Shown: positions 1-9,429, numbered from the stretch's first letter. The stretch: 64,000 nt of DNA from an uncultured Collinsella sp. (GCA_900541055.1 UQHZ01000003.1:62001-126000), one strand, 5' to 3'. A program made the numbers and translations. Notes: generated by a model from the letters alone, not told the origin.

Positions 1-47
1 AAATCAGTCCTATTTAAGTCTTTTTCATCTCTTTGAAAGGAACCACA

Positions 48-917
48 ATGGCCCAGATTACCGCCGCTATGGTCAAGCAGCTCCGCGAGATGACCGACTC
101 CCCGATGATGGAGTGCAAGAAGGCTCTCGTCGAGGCTGACGGCGACATGGACGCCGCTGTTGACGTTCTGCGCAAGAACGGCCTCGCCAAGGCTGCCAAG
201 AAGGCTGGCCGCGAGACCAACGAGGGCGCTGTCGCCGCGTTCGTCTCCGAGGATGGCAAGACCGGCGCTCTGCTCGAGCTTTCCTGCGAGACCGACTTCG
301 TTGGCTCCAACGCCAAGTTCACCGGCTTTGCTTCCAAGGTCGCCGAGGTTGTCGCCACCACCGAGCCGGCCGATGTCGACGCTCTGCTCGAGAAGCCGAT
401 GGGCGAGGAGACCGTTTCCTCCGAGCTCACCGAGATGATTCACATCATGGGCGAGAACATGAAGATCTCCCGCTTCGCCGCTCGCAAGGCCGAGAACGGC
501 GCTCTCGCTTCTTACATCCACATGGGTGGTAAGATCGGCGTCCTCGTCGAGTTTGCTTTCGAGAAGGCCGAGACCGCTCAGGCTGAGTCCTTCAAGACCT
601 TTGCCCACGACGTTGCCCTTCAGGTTGCCGCTGTCGCCCCGATCTGCGCTACCCGCGATCAGGTTCCGGCTGAGACCGTCGAGCACGAGAAGCAGATCTA
701 CATGGCTCAGGCTGCCGAGTCCGGCAAGCCCGAGGCCATCCAGGAGAAGATGGCTGTTGGCCGTCTGGAGAAGTTCTACAAGCAGTCCGTGCTCACCGAG
801 CAGGAGTTCATCAAGGACAGCTCCCTCACCATCAAGAAGTACGCTGAGCAGGTCTCCAAGGAGCTCGGCGATACCATTACCGTCGTTGCCTTCGACCGTC
901 TGGTCCGTGGCGAGTAA
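48..917 (+). CDS. tsf: Translation elongation factor Ts
   Basis: EF-Ts is the cytosolic guanine-nucleotide exchange factor that regenerates EF-Tu-GTP. The 289-residue product starts MAQITAAMVKQLREMTDSPM, the UBA-like N-terminal domain typical of the family. It also has the TDFV block near residue 80 that contacts EF-Tu. An in-frame TTG at 33 would add five residues, but GAAAGG just before the ATG at 48 acts as its ribosome binding site, so 48 is chosen. The gene begins near the window edge and rpsB is expected just upstream, as in most bacteria. A strong terminator follows at 941-975, so pyrH probably has its own promoter. Confidence 0.97.
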   Translation: MAQITAAMVKQLREMTDSPMMECKKALVEADGDMDAAVDVLRKNGLAKAAKKAGRETNEGAVAAFVSEDGKTGALLELSCETDFVGSNAKFTGFASKVAEVVATTEPADVDALLEKPMGEETVSSELTEMIHIMGENMKISRFAARKAENGALASYIHMGGKIGVLVEFAFEKAETAQAESFKTFAHDVALQVAAVAPICATRDQVPAETVEHEKQIYMAQAAESGKPEAIQEKMAVGRLEKFYKQSVLTEQEFIKDSSLTIKKYAEQVSKELGDTITVVAFDRLVRGE

Positions 918-940
918 ATAAGCTCTTGTAGCTGGTAATG

Positions 941-975
941 AGCAGGCTGTGGGTTTTACTCACAGCCTGCTTTTT
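941..975 (+). terminator. Rho-independent terminator after tsf
   Basis: AGCAGGCTGTG at 941-951 pairs perfectly with CACAGCCTGCT at 961-971 around a 9-nt loop, and a T run continues to 975. A smaller perfect hairpin, GGCTCT-GAGT-AGAGCC, follows at 979-994. Together they separate tsf from pyrH. Confidence 0.9.
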
Positions 976-996
976 CATGGCTCTGAGTAGAGCCTT

Positions 997-1005
997 TGAT
1001 ATCAT
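997..1005 (+). promoter_or_regulatory. Candidate extended -10 promoter for pyrH
   Basis: TGA followed by TATCAT at 997-1005 fits an extended -10 element downstream of the tsf terminator. No convincing -35 is seen. The call rests on motif and position only. Confidence 0.35.
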
Positions 1006-1034
1006 ATTGAGAGTCTAATTAAAGGAGGATCGCT

Positions 1035-1757
1035 TTGTCCGACATCCGATATAAACGCGTGCTTCTTAAGCTTTCCGGCGAAGCACTGATGGGCGACGGC
1101 CACTATGGCATCGACCCCAAGGTTACCGACCATCTTGCCAAGCAGGTCAAGGAGCTGCTCGCCGTTGGCCATGAGGTCGGCGTCGTTGTCGGCGGCGGCA
1201 ATATTTTCCGCGGTATGGCCGGCGCTGCCGGTGGCATGGATCGTGCTCAGGCCGATTACATGGGCATGCTGGCAACCGTTATGAACGCGCTTGCCCTGCA
1301 GGATGCCTTCGAGCATAACGATGTTCCTTGCCGTGTTATGAGCGCCATCCAGATGAACGAGATTTGCGAGCCCTATATTCGTCGCCGCGCCATCAACCAC
1401 CTGTCCAAGGGCAATGTCGTTATCTTCGCCGCCGGCTCGGGCAATCCGTACTTTACGACTGACACCGCCGCGGCCCTTCGCGCCTGCGAGATCGGTGCGG
1501 AGATTCTGATTAAGGCCACCAAGGTTGACGGTATCTACGACAAGGATCCCGTCAAGTGCGCCGATGCCGTCCGCTTTGACAAGATTACCTATCACGAGGT
1601 GCTCGTCCGCGGCCTGCAGGTTATGGATTCCACGGCAACGGCCTTGTGCCAGGACAACCGTATGCCCATTTTGGTCCTCAACATCGATGGCGAGGACACC
1701 GTCAAGCGCGCGCTCGCGGGTGAGCCCGTCGGCACGCTCGTCTATCAGGAGGATTAA
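1035..1757 (+). CDS. pyrH: UMP kinase
   Basis: PyrH phosphorylates UMP to UDP, the first step from UMP toward UTP and CTP. The 240-residue protein is full length for the bacterial hexameric amino-acid-kinase-fold UMP kinase. It shows KLSGEALMG near the N terminus (phosphate-binding lysine and glycines), GGGNIFRG in the substrate region, and TDTAAALRACEIGAE in the C-terminal half. Translation starts at a TTG, supported by AAAGGAGG at 1021-1028 with ideal spacing. frr follows after 2 bases, with its Shine-Dalgarno sequence inside the pyrH end. The pyr operon itself lies at 15-20 kb. Confidence 0.96.
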   Translation: MSDIRYKRVLLKLSGEALMGDGHYGIDPKVTDHLAKQVKELLAVGHEVGVVVGGGNIFRGMAGAAGGMDRAQADYMGMLATVMNALALQDAFEHNDVPCRVMSAIQMNEICEPYIRRRAINHLSKGNVVIFAAGSGNPYFTTDTAAALRACEIGAEILIKATKVDGIYDKDPVKCADAVRFDKITYHEVLVRGLQVMDSTATALCQDNRMPILVLNIDGEDTVKRALAGEPVGTLVYQED

Positions 1758-1759
1758 GC

Positions 1760-2296
1760 ATGGCAGAGAACATCACCGCCCACATGGACAAGTCGCTCGA
1801 GTCCCTCAAGCATAACTTCTCCAAGGTTCGCACCGGCCGCGCCAGCGCCAACATTCTGTCCGACATCACCGTCGATTACTACGGTGTTCCCACGCCGGTC
1901 ACGCAGGTTGCCGCCGTCAAGACCCCCGAGGCCCACATGCTGCTCATCGAGCCGTGGGACAAGGCGCTCATCAACGCCATCGTTAAGGCCATCAGCGCCT
2001 CCGACCTGGGCATTACCCCCAACTCCGATGGTACCGTCGTACGCCTGCCGTTCCCGGCTCCCACCGAGGAGCGTCGTCGCGAGCTCGTTAAGGAGTGCCG
2101 CGAGTACGCCGAGCAGGCCAAGGTCTCTATCCGCAACATCCGTCGCGACTTTAACAACAAACTCGAGCGCGACGAGGAGCTCACCGAGGACGATGTCCGT
2201 CGCGAGCAGGCCAAGGTTCAGAAGCATACCGACGAGTATGTCGCCAAGGTCGAGGAGCTTCTGAAGGAAAAAGAAGCCGAGGTCATGGAGATCTAA
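1760..2296 (+). CDS. frr: Ribosome recycling factor
   Basis: RRF works with EF-G to split post-termination ribosomes. The 178-residue protein is slightly shorter than the usual 185. It has the expected conserved segments: KVRTGRASANIL (domain I helix), YYGVPTPVTQ, RLPFPAPTEERR, and a long C-terminal helix rich in Lys and Glu. AGGAGG at 1747-1752 lies inside the end of pyrH and implies coupled translation. uppS begins 1 base after the stop. Confidence 0.96.
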   Translation: MAENITAHMDKSLESLKHNFSKVRTGRASANILSDITVDYYGVPTPVTQVAAVKTPEAHMLLIEPWDKALINAIVKAISASDLGITPNSDGTVVRLPFPAPTEERRRELVKECREYAEQAKVSIRNIRRDFNNKLERDEELTEDDVRREQAKVQKHTDEYVAKVEELLKEKEAEVMEI

Positions 2297-2297
2297 G

Positions 2298-3092
2298 GTG
2301 CAATACGACGAGCATAAACTGGTCGAGTACTTTGCCGACGCCCCTGCGGGCGTCGGTTTTTCCGACCTTGACCTCAATAGGATTCCGCATCATATCTCGT
2401 GCATCATGGACGGCAACGGCCGTTGGGCCACGGCGCGCGGTCTTGCCCGCACCGAGGGTCACAAGGCCGGTATCGTCTCTCTGCGCGAGATTATTACCGC
2501 CTGCGTGCGCCTGGGCGTCGACGTGCTTTCGGCCTATGCGTTTTCTACCGAAAACTGGAATCGCCCGCAGCACGAGGTCAACGTCCTCATGCATTTGTTT
2601 GCCAAGACGTTTATCGACGAGCTGCCGTTGCTTAAGCGCGAGAACGTGCGCGTTGTGTTTTTGGGTGACATTTCTGCGTTGCCCAAGAAGACACGTGATG
2701 TCTTTGAGCGCGGTCTTGCCGAGTGTGCAGACCATACCGGTATGACCCTGGCGCTCGCCGTTAACTATGGTGCCCGTGCCGAGATCACTCGCGCTGCCCG
2801 TCAGCTTGCCTTCGATGCGGCCGCCGGTAAGATTGACCCTGCCGCAATTGATGACGATATGGTGGCGTCGCACCTGTACACCGCCGGTCTTCCCGATCCC
2901 GAGCTTGTTATTCGCACCTCGGGCGAGCTGCGCCTTTCGAACTATCTGCTGTGGCAGGTCGCTTATGCCGAGTTTTATGTCACCGATACCTATTGGCCCG
3001 ACTTTGATCGCTGGGGTCTTGTTGAGGCTATCTTGGCTTATCAGGGCCGCGACCGTAGGTTTGGTGGACTGAGTAAGACCGAGGAGGCTTAA
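2298..3092 (+). CDS. uppS: Undecaprenyl diphosphate synthase (cis-prenyltransferase)
   Basis: UppS condenses isopentenyl diphosphate units onto farnesyl diphosphate to make C55-PP, the lipid carrier for peptidoglycan. The 264-residue product shows the cis-prenyltransferase signatures: MDGNGRWA with the catalytic Asp, the FSTENW loop, and RTSGELRLSN near the C terminus. About 35 residues precede the catalytic domain, a little longer than in E. coli. The start is the GTG at 2298, one base after the frr stop. Its job fits the dxr and ispG genes downstream, which supply the isoprenoid units. Confidence 0.95.
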   Translation: MQYDEHKLVEYFADAPAGVGFSDLDLNRIPHHISCIMDGNGRWATARGLARTEGHKAGIVSLREIITACVRLGVDVLSAYAFSTENWNRPQHEVNVLMHLFAKTFIDELPLLKRENVRVVFLGDISALPKKTRDVFERGLAECADHTGMTLALAVNYGARAEITRAARQLAFDAAAGKIDPAAIDDDMVASHLYTAGLPDPELVIRTSGELRLSNYLLWQVAYAEFYVTDTYWPDFDRWGLVEAILAYQGRDRRFGGLSKTEEA

Positions 3093-3094
3093 TC

Positions 3095-4009
3095 GTGTCT
3101 GATCGTCCCAAGGCAACTGCTCCCAAGGCGCCTGCCTCTTCGACACCTGTGCGCAGGGCCGCTGCTTCCAAGGCACCGGCTGCGAAGGGCGGCACCGGCT
3201 CATGGCTGGCTGGTTTTATTACCCGTGCTGCGGCCGGTATCGTCTATGCCTTCGTCTTTATCCTGTGTCTGGTTTTGGGTATCGTGCCTACGGCTATCTT
3301 TGTGTCCGTCATGAGCGGTTTGTGCTGCTATGAGTTCTTTCGCATGACGAAACTTGATGGCAAAGTGGCCAACGAGCGCCTGGGTATCGCTGCTGCTGTG
3401 CTCTTTCCGCTCTCGGCGCTGGGCGACTCGCTGCTGTTGAATGCCCTGCTTTTTGCTCTGATGCTTGCGGTGGGCATTTGGTATGTCTGGTCGCCGCGTA
3501 CCCGCATATCCGATGTAGCCGTGACGCTCATGGGTCCCATCTACACCGGTTTTATGCTGTCGGCCATCGTGTTGCTGCGCGATGCCGTGCCCGGTTTTGC
3601 CGGCGCCCTGCTTTCGGTGGGTGTTTGCGCGTCACTCTGGCTCTCCGATTCGTTCGCCTATATCGTGGGTAGCCGTATCGGCAAGCACAAGATGGTCCCC
3701 AAGATTTCTCCCAAAAAGAGCTGGGAAGGCTTTTTCGGCGGCATCTTGGGCTCGGTGCTCATCTGGCTCATTTTGTGGGCGACGCATTTCTATAAGCTGA
3801 GCTTGCCCTACGCGCTGCTGTGCGGCGTGGTCGTGTCCATCCTGGGCGTTATCGGCGACCTCATCGAGTCGCGCATCAAGCGTGGCGTGGGCGTCAAGGA
3901 TTCCGGCAACCTTATCCCGGGCCATGGCGGCATGCTCGACCGTAGCGACTCGCTTATCTTTGGCTGCATTACCGCGCAGCTGCTTTTGATGATCGGGGGC
4001 GTGCTGTAA
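3095..4009 (+). CDS. cdsA: Phosphatidate cytidylyltransferase
   Basis: CdsA makes CDP-diacylglycerol from CTP and phosphatidic acid in the inner membrane, feeding PgsA (50.6 kb) and other phospholipid synthases. The 304-residue protein has a roughly 45-residue Ala/Pro/Lys-rich cytosolic N-terminal tail, then several hydrophobic helices. It ends in the family signature: IKRGVGVKDSG, then PGHGGMLDRSDS with the metal-binding acidic residues. The start is a GTG with GAGGAGG at 3081-3087. The stop overlaps the dxr start by one base (TAATG). Confidence 0.94.
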   Translation: MSDRPKATAPKAPASSTPVRRAAASKAPAAKGGTGSWLAGFITRAAAGIVYAFVFILCLVLGIVPTAIFVSVMSGLCCYEFFRMTKLDGKVANERLGIAAAVLFPLSALGDSLLLNALLFALMLAVGIWYVWSPRTRISDVAVTLMGPIYTGFMLSAIVLLRDAVPGFAGALLSVGVCASLWLSDSFAYIVGSRIGKHKMVPKISPKKSWEGFFGGILGSVLIWLILWATHFYKLSLPYALLCGVVVSILGVIGDLIESRIKRGVGVKDSGNLIPGHGGMLDRSDSLIFGCITAQLLLMIGGVL

Positions 4010-5196
4010 TGTCATTCCAGACGACGTATGGCCCCGATGGACGCCTTCGCGTTGCCATCTTGGGATGTACAGGCTCTATCGGCACGCAGGCACTCGATGT
4101 GTGCCGTCAGCATGCCGATCGACTGCAGGTGACGGCGCTGTCCGTCAATTCCAGCACCTCGGAGCTCGTTGCCGCCGCCCGCGAGTTCTCGGTTTCGGCC
4201 GTTGCCGTTGCCGATGTCGCCCATGGCGATGACGCCGTGCTGCAGGAACTTCCCGAGGGCACGGAGCTCGGTGTTGGTGCGCAGGCGGTTTGTGAGCTCG
4301 CGCGTCGCGACGATGTCGACTGCGTGCTTGTTGCCATTGTGGGCGCTGCCGGGCTCGAAGCGAGCCATGCGGCCCTGACCTCGAACAAACGCCTTGCTCT
4401 TGCCAACAAGGAGTCCCTCGTGGTCGGTGGTGACCTGCTGATGCCTTTGGCGCAGCCGGGTCAGCTCATTCCGGTCGACTCCGAGCACTCTGCCATCTAC
4501 CAGTGCTATCTGGGGGAGAATCCGCGCGAGGCCCACTGCATTTGGCTCACCTGCTCGGGTGGTCCGTTCTTTGGCCGTACGCGCGATGAACTCGATCGCG
4601 TGACACGCGCCGATGCGCTGGCGCATCCCACGTGGTCCATGGGCGCTAAGATCACGATCGACTCCGCTACCCTCATGAACAAGGGCCTGGAGCGTATCGA
4701 GGCGATGCATCTGTTCGGTTGCGACCTCGACTTTATCAACGTGGTCGTGCAGCGCCAGTCCAAGATTCACTCGATGGTCGAGTATGCCGACGGCTCCGTG
4801 ATGGCACACCTTGGCGCCTCCGATATGCGCATTCCCATCCAGTTTGCCTTCTCGTATCCCGAGCGTTGGGATACGCCGGCGCCTCGTCTCGATTTTCGTG
4901 AGCTGGGGCAGCTTACCTTTGATGCCGCCGATATGGACACGTTCCGCTGCCTGGCGCTGGCCGAGCGTGCCGGCAAGACGGGCGGCACCATGCCGTGCGT
5001 GCTTAATGCGGCCAATGAGGTCGCGGTCGATGCGTTCTTACACGACGGCTGCAGCTTTACCGATATCGACCGCGTTGTGGAATCCTGCATGGATGCGCAT
5101 GACGCGCAGGCGGTTACCTCGTTTGAGCAGCTTCGCGACATCGATGCCTGGGCGCGCGAAAAGGCCTCGCTGGTGCTTGCCGCAACCCATTCCTAA
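4009..5196 (+). CDS. dxr: 1-deoxy-D-xylulose 5-phosphate reductoisomerase
   Basis: Dxr catalyses the first committed step of the MEP isoprenoid pathway, DXP to MEP with NADPH. The 395-residue protein has the NADPH-binding GCTGSIGTQ at the N terminus, ALANKESLVVGG, VDSEHSAI (metal and substrate binding), and ATLMNKGLE. These are all diagnostic of the family. It is flanked by cdsA (1-base overlap) and rseP, and ispG of the same pathway lies two genes on. Confidence 0.96.
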   Translation: MSFQTTYGPDGRLRVAILGCTGSIGTQALDVCRQHADRLQVTALSVNSSTSELVAAAREFSVSAVAVADVAHGDDAVLQELPEGTELGVGAQAVCELARRDDVDCVLVAIVGAAGLEASHAALTSNKRLALANKESLVVGGDLLMPLAQPGQLIPVDSEHSAIYQCYLGENPREAHCIWLTCSGGPFFGRTRDELDRVTRADALAHPTWSMGAKITIDSATLMNKGLERIEAMHLFGCDLDFINVVVQRQSKIHSMVEYADGSVMAHLGASDMRIPIQFAFSYPERWDTPAPRLDFRELGQLTFDAADMDTFRCLALAERAGKTGGTMPCVLNAANEVAVDAFLHDGCSFTDIDRVVESCMDAHDAQAVTSFEQLRDIDAWAREKASLVLAATHS

Positions 5197-5220
5197 CCAT
5201 AAGGATTGCTTTTTCGATTT

Positions 5221-6582
5221 ATGGATACTGTTCTGAGCGTTCTTTCATCGGTCTTCTGGGGCCTTCTGATGCTTTCCGTCCTCGTGTTTTTGCACGAGGG
5301 CGGCCACTTTTTGGCCGCGCGTGCCTGCGGCGTCCGTGTGACCGAGTTCTTTTTGGGCCTGCCGTGCCGCTTTGACATCCATTATTCGTCGCGTCGCATC
5401 GGTACCAAGTTTGGCGTGACGCCGCTGCTGCTGGGTGGTTATGCCGCTATCTGCGGTATGGACCCGACCAATGTCTCGTGCGCCGACCGCGTGCTTGCGG
5501 CGATTTATCGTCATGGTCGCGTTTCGGTTGCAGACCTTTCCGTCGATCTGGAGCTGCCCGAGGAGGACGTGCTCGAGGCTTGTGCCTTGCTTTTGGGCTG
5601 GGGTTCCATTGCGCCTTGGTACGAGGAAGGGGAGAAGCCCTCACCGAACTATTACCCCACCAAGTATCAGACGCTGCCGCGCGATGAGGCGGGCTACACC
5701 ACCTTTGACGGGCGTCGTTTTGATCGCGAGCGTGCGACCGCCGAGGGCGACGTATGGGAGCTGCCGTGCGATAAGGCCGAGTTCCTTGCGCAAGAGCGCT
5801 CGCACACCTATCTTGGCCAGGGCTTTCTCAAACGCGCCTTTATGTTGCTCGCGGGCATTGTCGTTAATATCTTGACGGGCTTTTTGCTGTTGATGAGCAT
5901 CTACTCTATCGCCGGTGTTTCGGTGCCGGTCGATAGCAATGTGATTGGTCAGGTCGACGAGGGCTCCATTGCTGCCAAGGCGGGCATCGAGGCCGGCGAC
6001 GCGATTCTTAGTGTCGATGGCATGTCGTGCTCTTCCTGGATGGACGTGTACGATGCGATCGGAGCGGCCGCCGGCAAGGACGATATCGCCATTGAGTATC
6101 AGCGCGACGGCAAGAATCTTTCGACCTCGGTCGCGCTCAAGGAGGACGAGCGTTTGGGCGTTTATGCCTCTACGCAGGTGGTTCATTTGGATCCCATTAC
6201 GTCGGCGCGCCTGTCGTTCTCCTATGTCGTGCAGACTGCTGAGGGCGTGATGCGCTTGCTGCAGCCGCAACATACGATGGAGGTTCTCGATCAGTCAACC
6301 TCGATCGTGGGCATAAGCGTCATGTCATCCCAGGCTGCAGCCGCCGGTCCTGCAACGTTTTTGACGTTTGCCGCGCTCATCTCGTTCTCGCTCGGCTTTA
6401 TGAACCTGCTGCCCATCCCGCCGCTCGATGGCGGCAAGCTGGTTATCGAGATCATTCAGAAGATTGCGGGCCGCGAGCTGCCGCTCAAGGTTCAAACGAT
6501 CGTGAGCTATGTGGGCATCGCGCTCTTTGTGCTGCTGTTTATCTACATGCTTCGTTCCGACATCCTTCGATTTATTCTGTAG
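5221..6582 (+). CDS. rseP: Site-2 protease family zinc metalloprotease (RseP-like) with a large inserted domain
   Basis: This is an intramembrane M50 metalloprotease of the RseP/RasP type, which cleaves membrane-bound regulators or signal-peptide remnants. HEGGH at residues 25-29 is the zinc site in the first membrane helix. LPIPPLDGG near the C terminus supplies the third ligand. One PDZ domain lies at about 232-310, followed by C-terminal membrane helices. Unusually, about 120 residues (80-198) separate the GGY motif at 72-74 from the second membrane helix at 202-220. This stretch begins with a winged-helix-like unit (ADRVLAAIYRHGRVSVADLS). The ATG at 5221 is preferred. A TTG at 5206 would add five residues and neither start has a good Shine-Dalgarno. 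Confidence 0.88.
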   Translation: MDTVLSVLSSVFWGLLMLSVLVFLHEGGHFLAARACGVRVTEFFLGLPCRFDIHYSSRRIGTKFGVTPLLLGGYAAICGMDPTNVSCADRVLAAIYRHGRVSVADLSVDLELPEEDVLEACALLLGWGSIAPWYEEGEKPSPNYYPTKYQTLPRDEAGYTTFDGRRFDRERATAEGDVWELPCDKAEFLAQERSHTYLGQGFLKRAFMLLAGIVVNILTGFLLLMSIYSIAGVSVPVDSNVIGQVDEGSIAAKAGIEAGDAILSVDGMSCSSWMDVYDAIGAAAGKDDIAIEYQRDGKNLSTSVALKEDERLGVYASTQVVHLDPITSARLSFSYVVQTAEGVMRLLQPQHTMEVLDQSTSIVGISVMSSQAAAAGPATFLTFAALISFSLGFMNLLPIPPLDGGKLVIEIIQKIAGRELPLKVQTIVSYVGIALFVLLFIYMLRSDILRFIL

Positions 6583-6595
6583 GGGAGTGTTTGGA

Positions 6596-7678
6596 TTGTC
6601 TTTATCCCATCCTTTGCCTCGCGAGCTGACGCGCCCCGTGCATGTGGGCGGCGTGCAGATCGGTGGCGGCGCGCCGGTGGTGGTCCAATCCATGACCTGC
6701 ACCGATACCGCTGATGCCCAGGCAACGCTTGCGCAAGTGCGCGCGTTGGCGCAGGCTGGCTGCGATATCGTGCGCGTGAGCGTGCCCACCGAGGCCGCGC
6801 TTGAGGGTTTCCGCACCATCTGTGCCGAGTCTCCGGTGCCGATCGTTGCCGATATCCACTTTAATCACAAGCTGGCCATTGGTGCCGTTGAGGCTGGTGC
6901 TGCCAAGCTGCGCATCAATCCCGGCAATATCGGCGATTGGGCCAAGGTTGATGCCGTGATCGATGCTGCGGGCGCTGCCGGGTGCGCAATTCGCATCGGC
7001 GTGAACGCCGGTTCGCTCGAGCAGGATATTGCCGAGCGCGACGATCTTACGCAGCCCGAAAAGCTTGTGATGTCGAGCGAGCGCTTCGTCAAGCACTTTG
7101 AGGACCGCGGTTTTACCAACATCGTGCTTTCCGCTAAGGCCCATAGCGTGGCCACAACGCTTGATACCTATCGCGCTCTGTCACGCGAGATACCGCATGT
7201 TCCGCTCCACTTGGGCGTGACGGAGGCGGGGACCAAGCTACAGGGCACCATCAAGAGTTCTGTGGGCTTGGGTATCTTGCTTTCCGAAGGCATCGGCGAC
7301 ACCATGCGTGTGTCGCTCACGGCCGATCCGGTCGAGGAGCCGCCGGTCGCCTGGGGTATCCTGCAGTCCCTTGGCCTGCGCCGCCGTGGTCCCGAGATCG
7401 TCTCGTGTCCCACGTGCGCTCGTTGCCAGGTCAACCTCATTCCCATCGCCGAGGAGGTTACCGAGCGGCTCAAGAACTATTCCGCGCCGCTTTCGATTGC
7501 TGTGATGGGATGTGCCGTTAATGGTCCCGGCGAGGCTTCCGACGCCGACCTCGGCGTGGCCTGTGGACGAGGTCAGGGCCTGCTCTTTTCGCATGGCCAG
7601 ATCATTGGTAAAGTAGCTGAGGATCAAATTGTCGACGCGCTCATGGCCGAGGTCGACAAGCTTATTGAGGAGAAATAA
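6596..7678 (+). CDS. ispG: 4-hydroxy-3-methylbut-2-enyl diphosphate synthase (IspG/GcpE)
   Basis: IspG is the 4Fe-4S enzyme that converts MEcPP to HMBPP in the penultimate MEP step. The 360-residue protein starts with RPVHVGGVQIGGGAPVVVQ and has VADIHFNHKLA in the TIM-barrel half. The C-terminal cluster ligands are CPTCARCQ and GCAVNGPGEA. The start is set at a TTG (6596) preceded by AGGGGAG at 6581-6587. Reading further upstream would only translate part of rseP in another frame. The rseP-ispG-proS order is common in bacteria. Confidence 0.95.
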   Translation: MSLSHPLPRELTRPVHVGGVQIGGGAPVVVQSMTCTDTADAQATLAQVRALAQAGCDIVRVSVPTEAALEGFRTICAESPVPIVADIHFNHKLAIGAVEAGAAKLRINPGNIGDWAKVDAVIDAAGAAGCAIRIGVNAGSLEQDIAERDDLTQPEKLVMSSERFVKHFEDRGFTNIVLSAKAHSVATTLDTYRALSREIPHVPLHLGVTEAGTKLQGTIKSSVGLGILLSEGIGDTMRVSLTADPVEEPPVAWGILQSLGLRRRGPEIVSCPTCARCQVNLIPIAEEVTERLKNYSAPLSIAVMGCAVNGPGEASDADLGVACGRGQGLLFSHGQIIGKVAEDQIVDALMAEVDKLIEEK

Positions 7679-9400
7679 ATGACTCGAGCAATGTATATGT
7701 CTAAGCTTTACGCGCCGACGCTCAAAGAGGATCCGGCGGACGCCGAGCTTGCGAGCCACCGTCTGCTGCTTCGCGCCGGCATGATCCGCAAGGAGGCCGC
7801 CGGCCTGTATTCTTATTTGCCGCTCGCATGGCGCTCGATCCGCAAGATCGAGAACATCGTGCGCGACGAAATGGATGCCGCCGGTGCCCAGGAGCTCATG
7901 ATGCCCATTATGGTCGACGCTGAGCTGTGGCGCGAGTCCGGCCGCATCGACGCCTATGGCAAGGAGCTCGTGCGCTTTGATGACCGTCACGGCCGTGAGT
8001 TCGTGCTGGGCCCCACCCACGAGGAGACTGTCACCGCCCTGGTGCGCAATGAGCTGCGCTCCTATAAGCAGCTGCCCGTCAACCTCTACCACATCCAGGA
8101 TAAGTTCCGCGACGAGTTCCGCCCCCGCTTTGGTCTGATGCGCGGTCGCGAGTTCATCATGAAGGACGCCTACAGCTTCTCCGCCACGCAGGAGAGCCTG
8201 CAGGAGGAGTACGACAAGATGAAGCAGGCCTACGCCAACATCTGCGAGCGCTGCTACATCAAGGCTCTGCCCGTTGTCGCCGACTCCGGTGAAATCGGTG
8301 GCGATACCTCCGTCGAGTACATGGCTTTGGCCGACGCTGGCGAGGCTTCGCTGGTCTACTGCGACGATTGCGGCTTTGCTGCCGATGACGAGGCGGCAAG
8401 CACCAAGGTCGTCGTGACTGAGGGCCCCGGTGACGGTACGCTCACCAAGGTTGAGACTCCGGGCATGGGCACCATCGAGGCTGTTGCCAAGTTCTTTGGG
8501 TTCCCCGAGAACGGTACCCGTAAGTCCCTGGCGCTTATCGATGCCGAGGGTAAGCCGGTCGTGGCCATTGTCCCGGGCGATCATGAGCTCAACGACTGCA
8601 AGGCCGAGCATGTCTTTGGCAAGGGCTATCGCATGATGACCGACGAGGAGCTTCAGACCTACGGTCTGCATAAGGGCTTTATCGGGCCGGTTAACCTGCC
8701 CGATGGTATTCGTCTGGTCTGCGACGAGAGTCTGCGCGAGTCCAAGCAGTGGGCTTGCGGTGCCAACGAGGTCGATTATCACTTTACCGGCGCCTGCCCC
8801 GAGCGCGACTTTACCGTCGATGAGTGGGCCGATCTGGTCAACGTCGTCGCTGGCGATCCCTGCCCGCACTGCGGCAAGCCGCTCTCCGCTGCCCGCGGCA
8901 TCGAGGTCTCTCAGGTCTTCCAGCTGGGTACCAAGTATTCCGAGGCCATGGGTGCCACCTTTATGGATGAGGACGGCAAGGAGAAGCCGCTTATCATGGG
9001 TTGCTACGGTGTGGGCGTGTCCCGCTCGCTCGCTGCCGTCGTGGAGCAGCACAATGACGAGCACGGCATCGTCTGGCCGGTCTCTGTCGCTCCGTACGAG
9101 GTCGCGGTGATTCCGCTCGATCCCAAGAAGGAGGAGTGCGCGACCGTCTGCGAACAGATTGTTGATGGGCTGTGCGCCGAGGGTATCGAGGTTGTCGTGG
9201 ATGACCGCGACGAGCGTCCCGGCTTTAAGTTTGCGGATAACGACCTTATGGGCTTCCCGTATCAGGTCGTTCTGGGCAAGCGCGGCCTCAAGAATGGCAC
9301 GGTGGAGCTCAAGGACCGTGCTACCGGCGAGCGTGAGGACGTGGCGATCGACGAGGTCGTCGCCAAGGTTGCCGAGCTTGTGAAGGCTGCCCGTCGCTAA
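7679..9400 (+). CDS. proS: Prolyl-tRNA synthetase, bacterial type with editing domain
   Basis: ProS charges tRNA-Pro. The 573-residue length matches the bacterial form that carries an inserted editing (YbaK-like) domain between motifs 2 and 3, here about residues 230-390. Class II motifs are visible: motif 2 around GREFIMKDAYSF and motif 3 in GCYGVGVSRSLAA. A C-terminal anticodon-binding domain follows from about 470. The ATG overlaps the end of ispG (TAAATG), with GAGGAG 6 bases upstream. A long terminator hairpin follows the gene. Confidence 0.96.
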   Translation: MTRAMYMSKLYAPTLKEDPADAELASHRLLLRAGMIRKEAAGLYSYLPLAWRSIRKIENIVRDEMDAAGAQELMMPIMVDAELWRESGRIDAYGKELVRFDDRHGREFVLGPTHEETVTALVRNELRSYKQLPVNLYHIQDKFRDEFRPRFGLMRGREFIMKDAYSFSATQESLQEEYDKMKQAYANICERCYIKALPVVADSGEIGGDTSVEYMALADAGEASLVYCDDCGFAADDEAASTKVVVTEGPGDGTLTKVETPGMGTIEAVAKFFGFPENGTRKSLALIDAEGKPVVAIVPGDHELNDCKAEHVFGKGYRMMTDEELQTYGLHKGFIGPVNLPDGIRLVCDESLRESKQWACGANEVDYHFTGACPERDFTVDEWADLVNVVAGDPCPHCGKPLSAARGIEVSQVFQLGTKYSEAMGATFMDEDGKEKPLIMGCYGVGVSRSLAAVVEQHNDEHGIVWPVSVAPYEVAVIPLDPKKEECATVCEQIVDGLCAEGIEVVVDDRDERPGFKFADNDLMGFPYQVVLGKRGLKNGTVELKDRATGEREDVAIDEVVAKVAELVKAARR

Positions 9401-9429
9401 TCGACGTTTCTGCTCTTAGATGTAATTGC

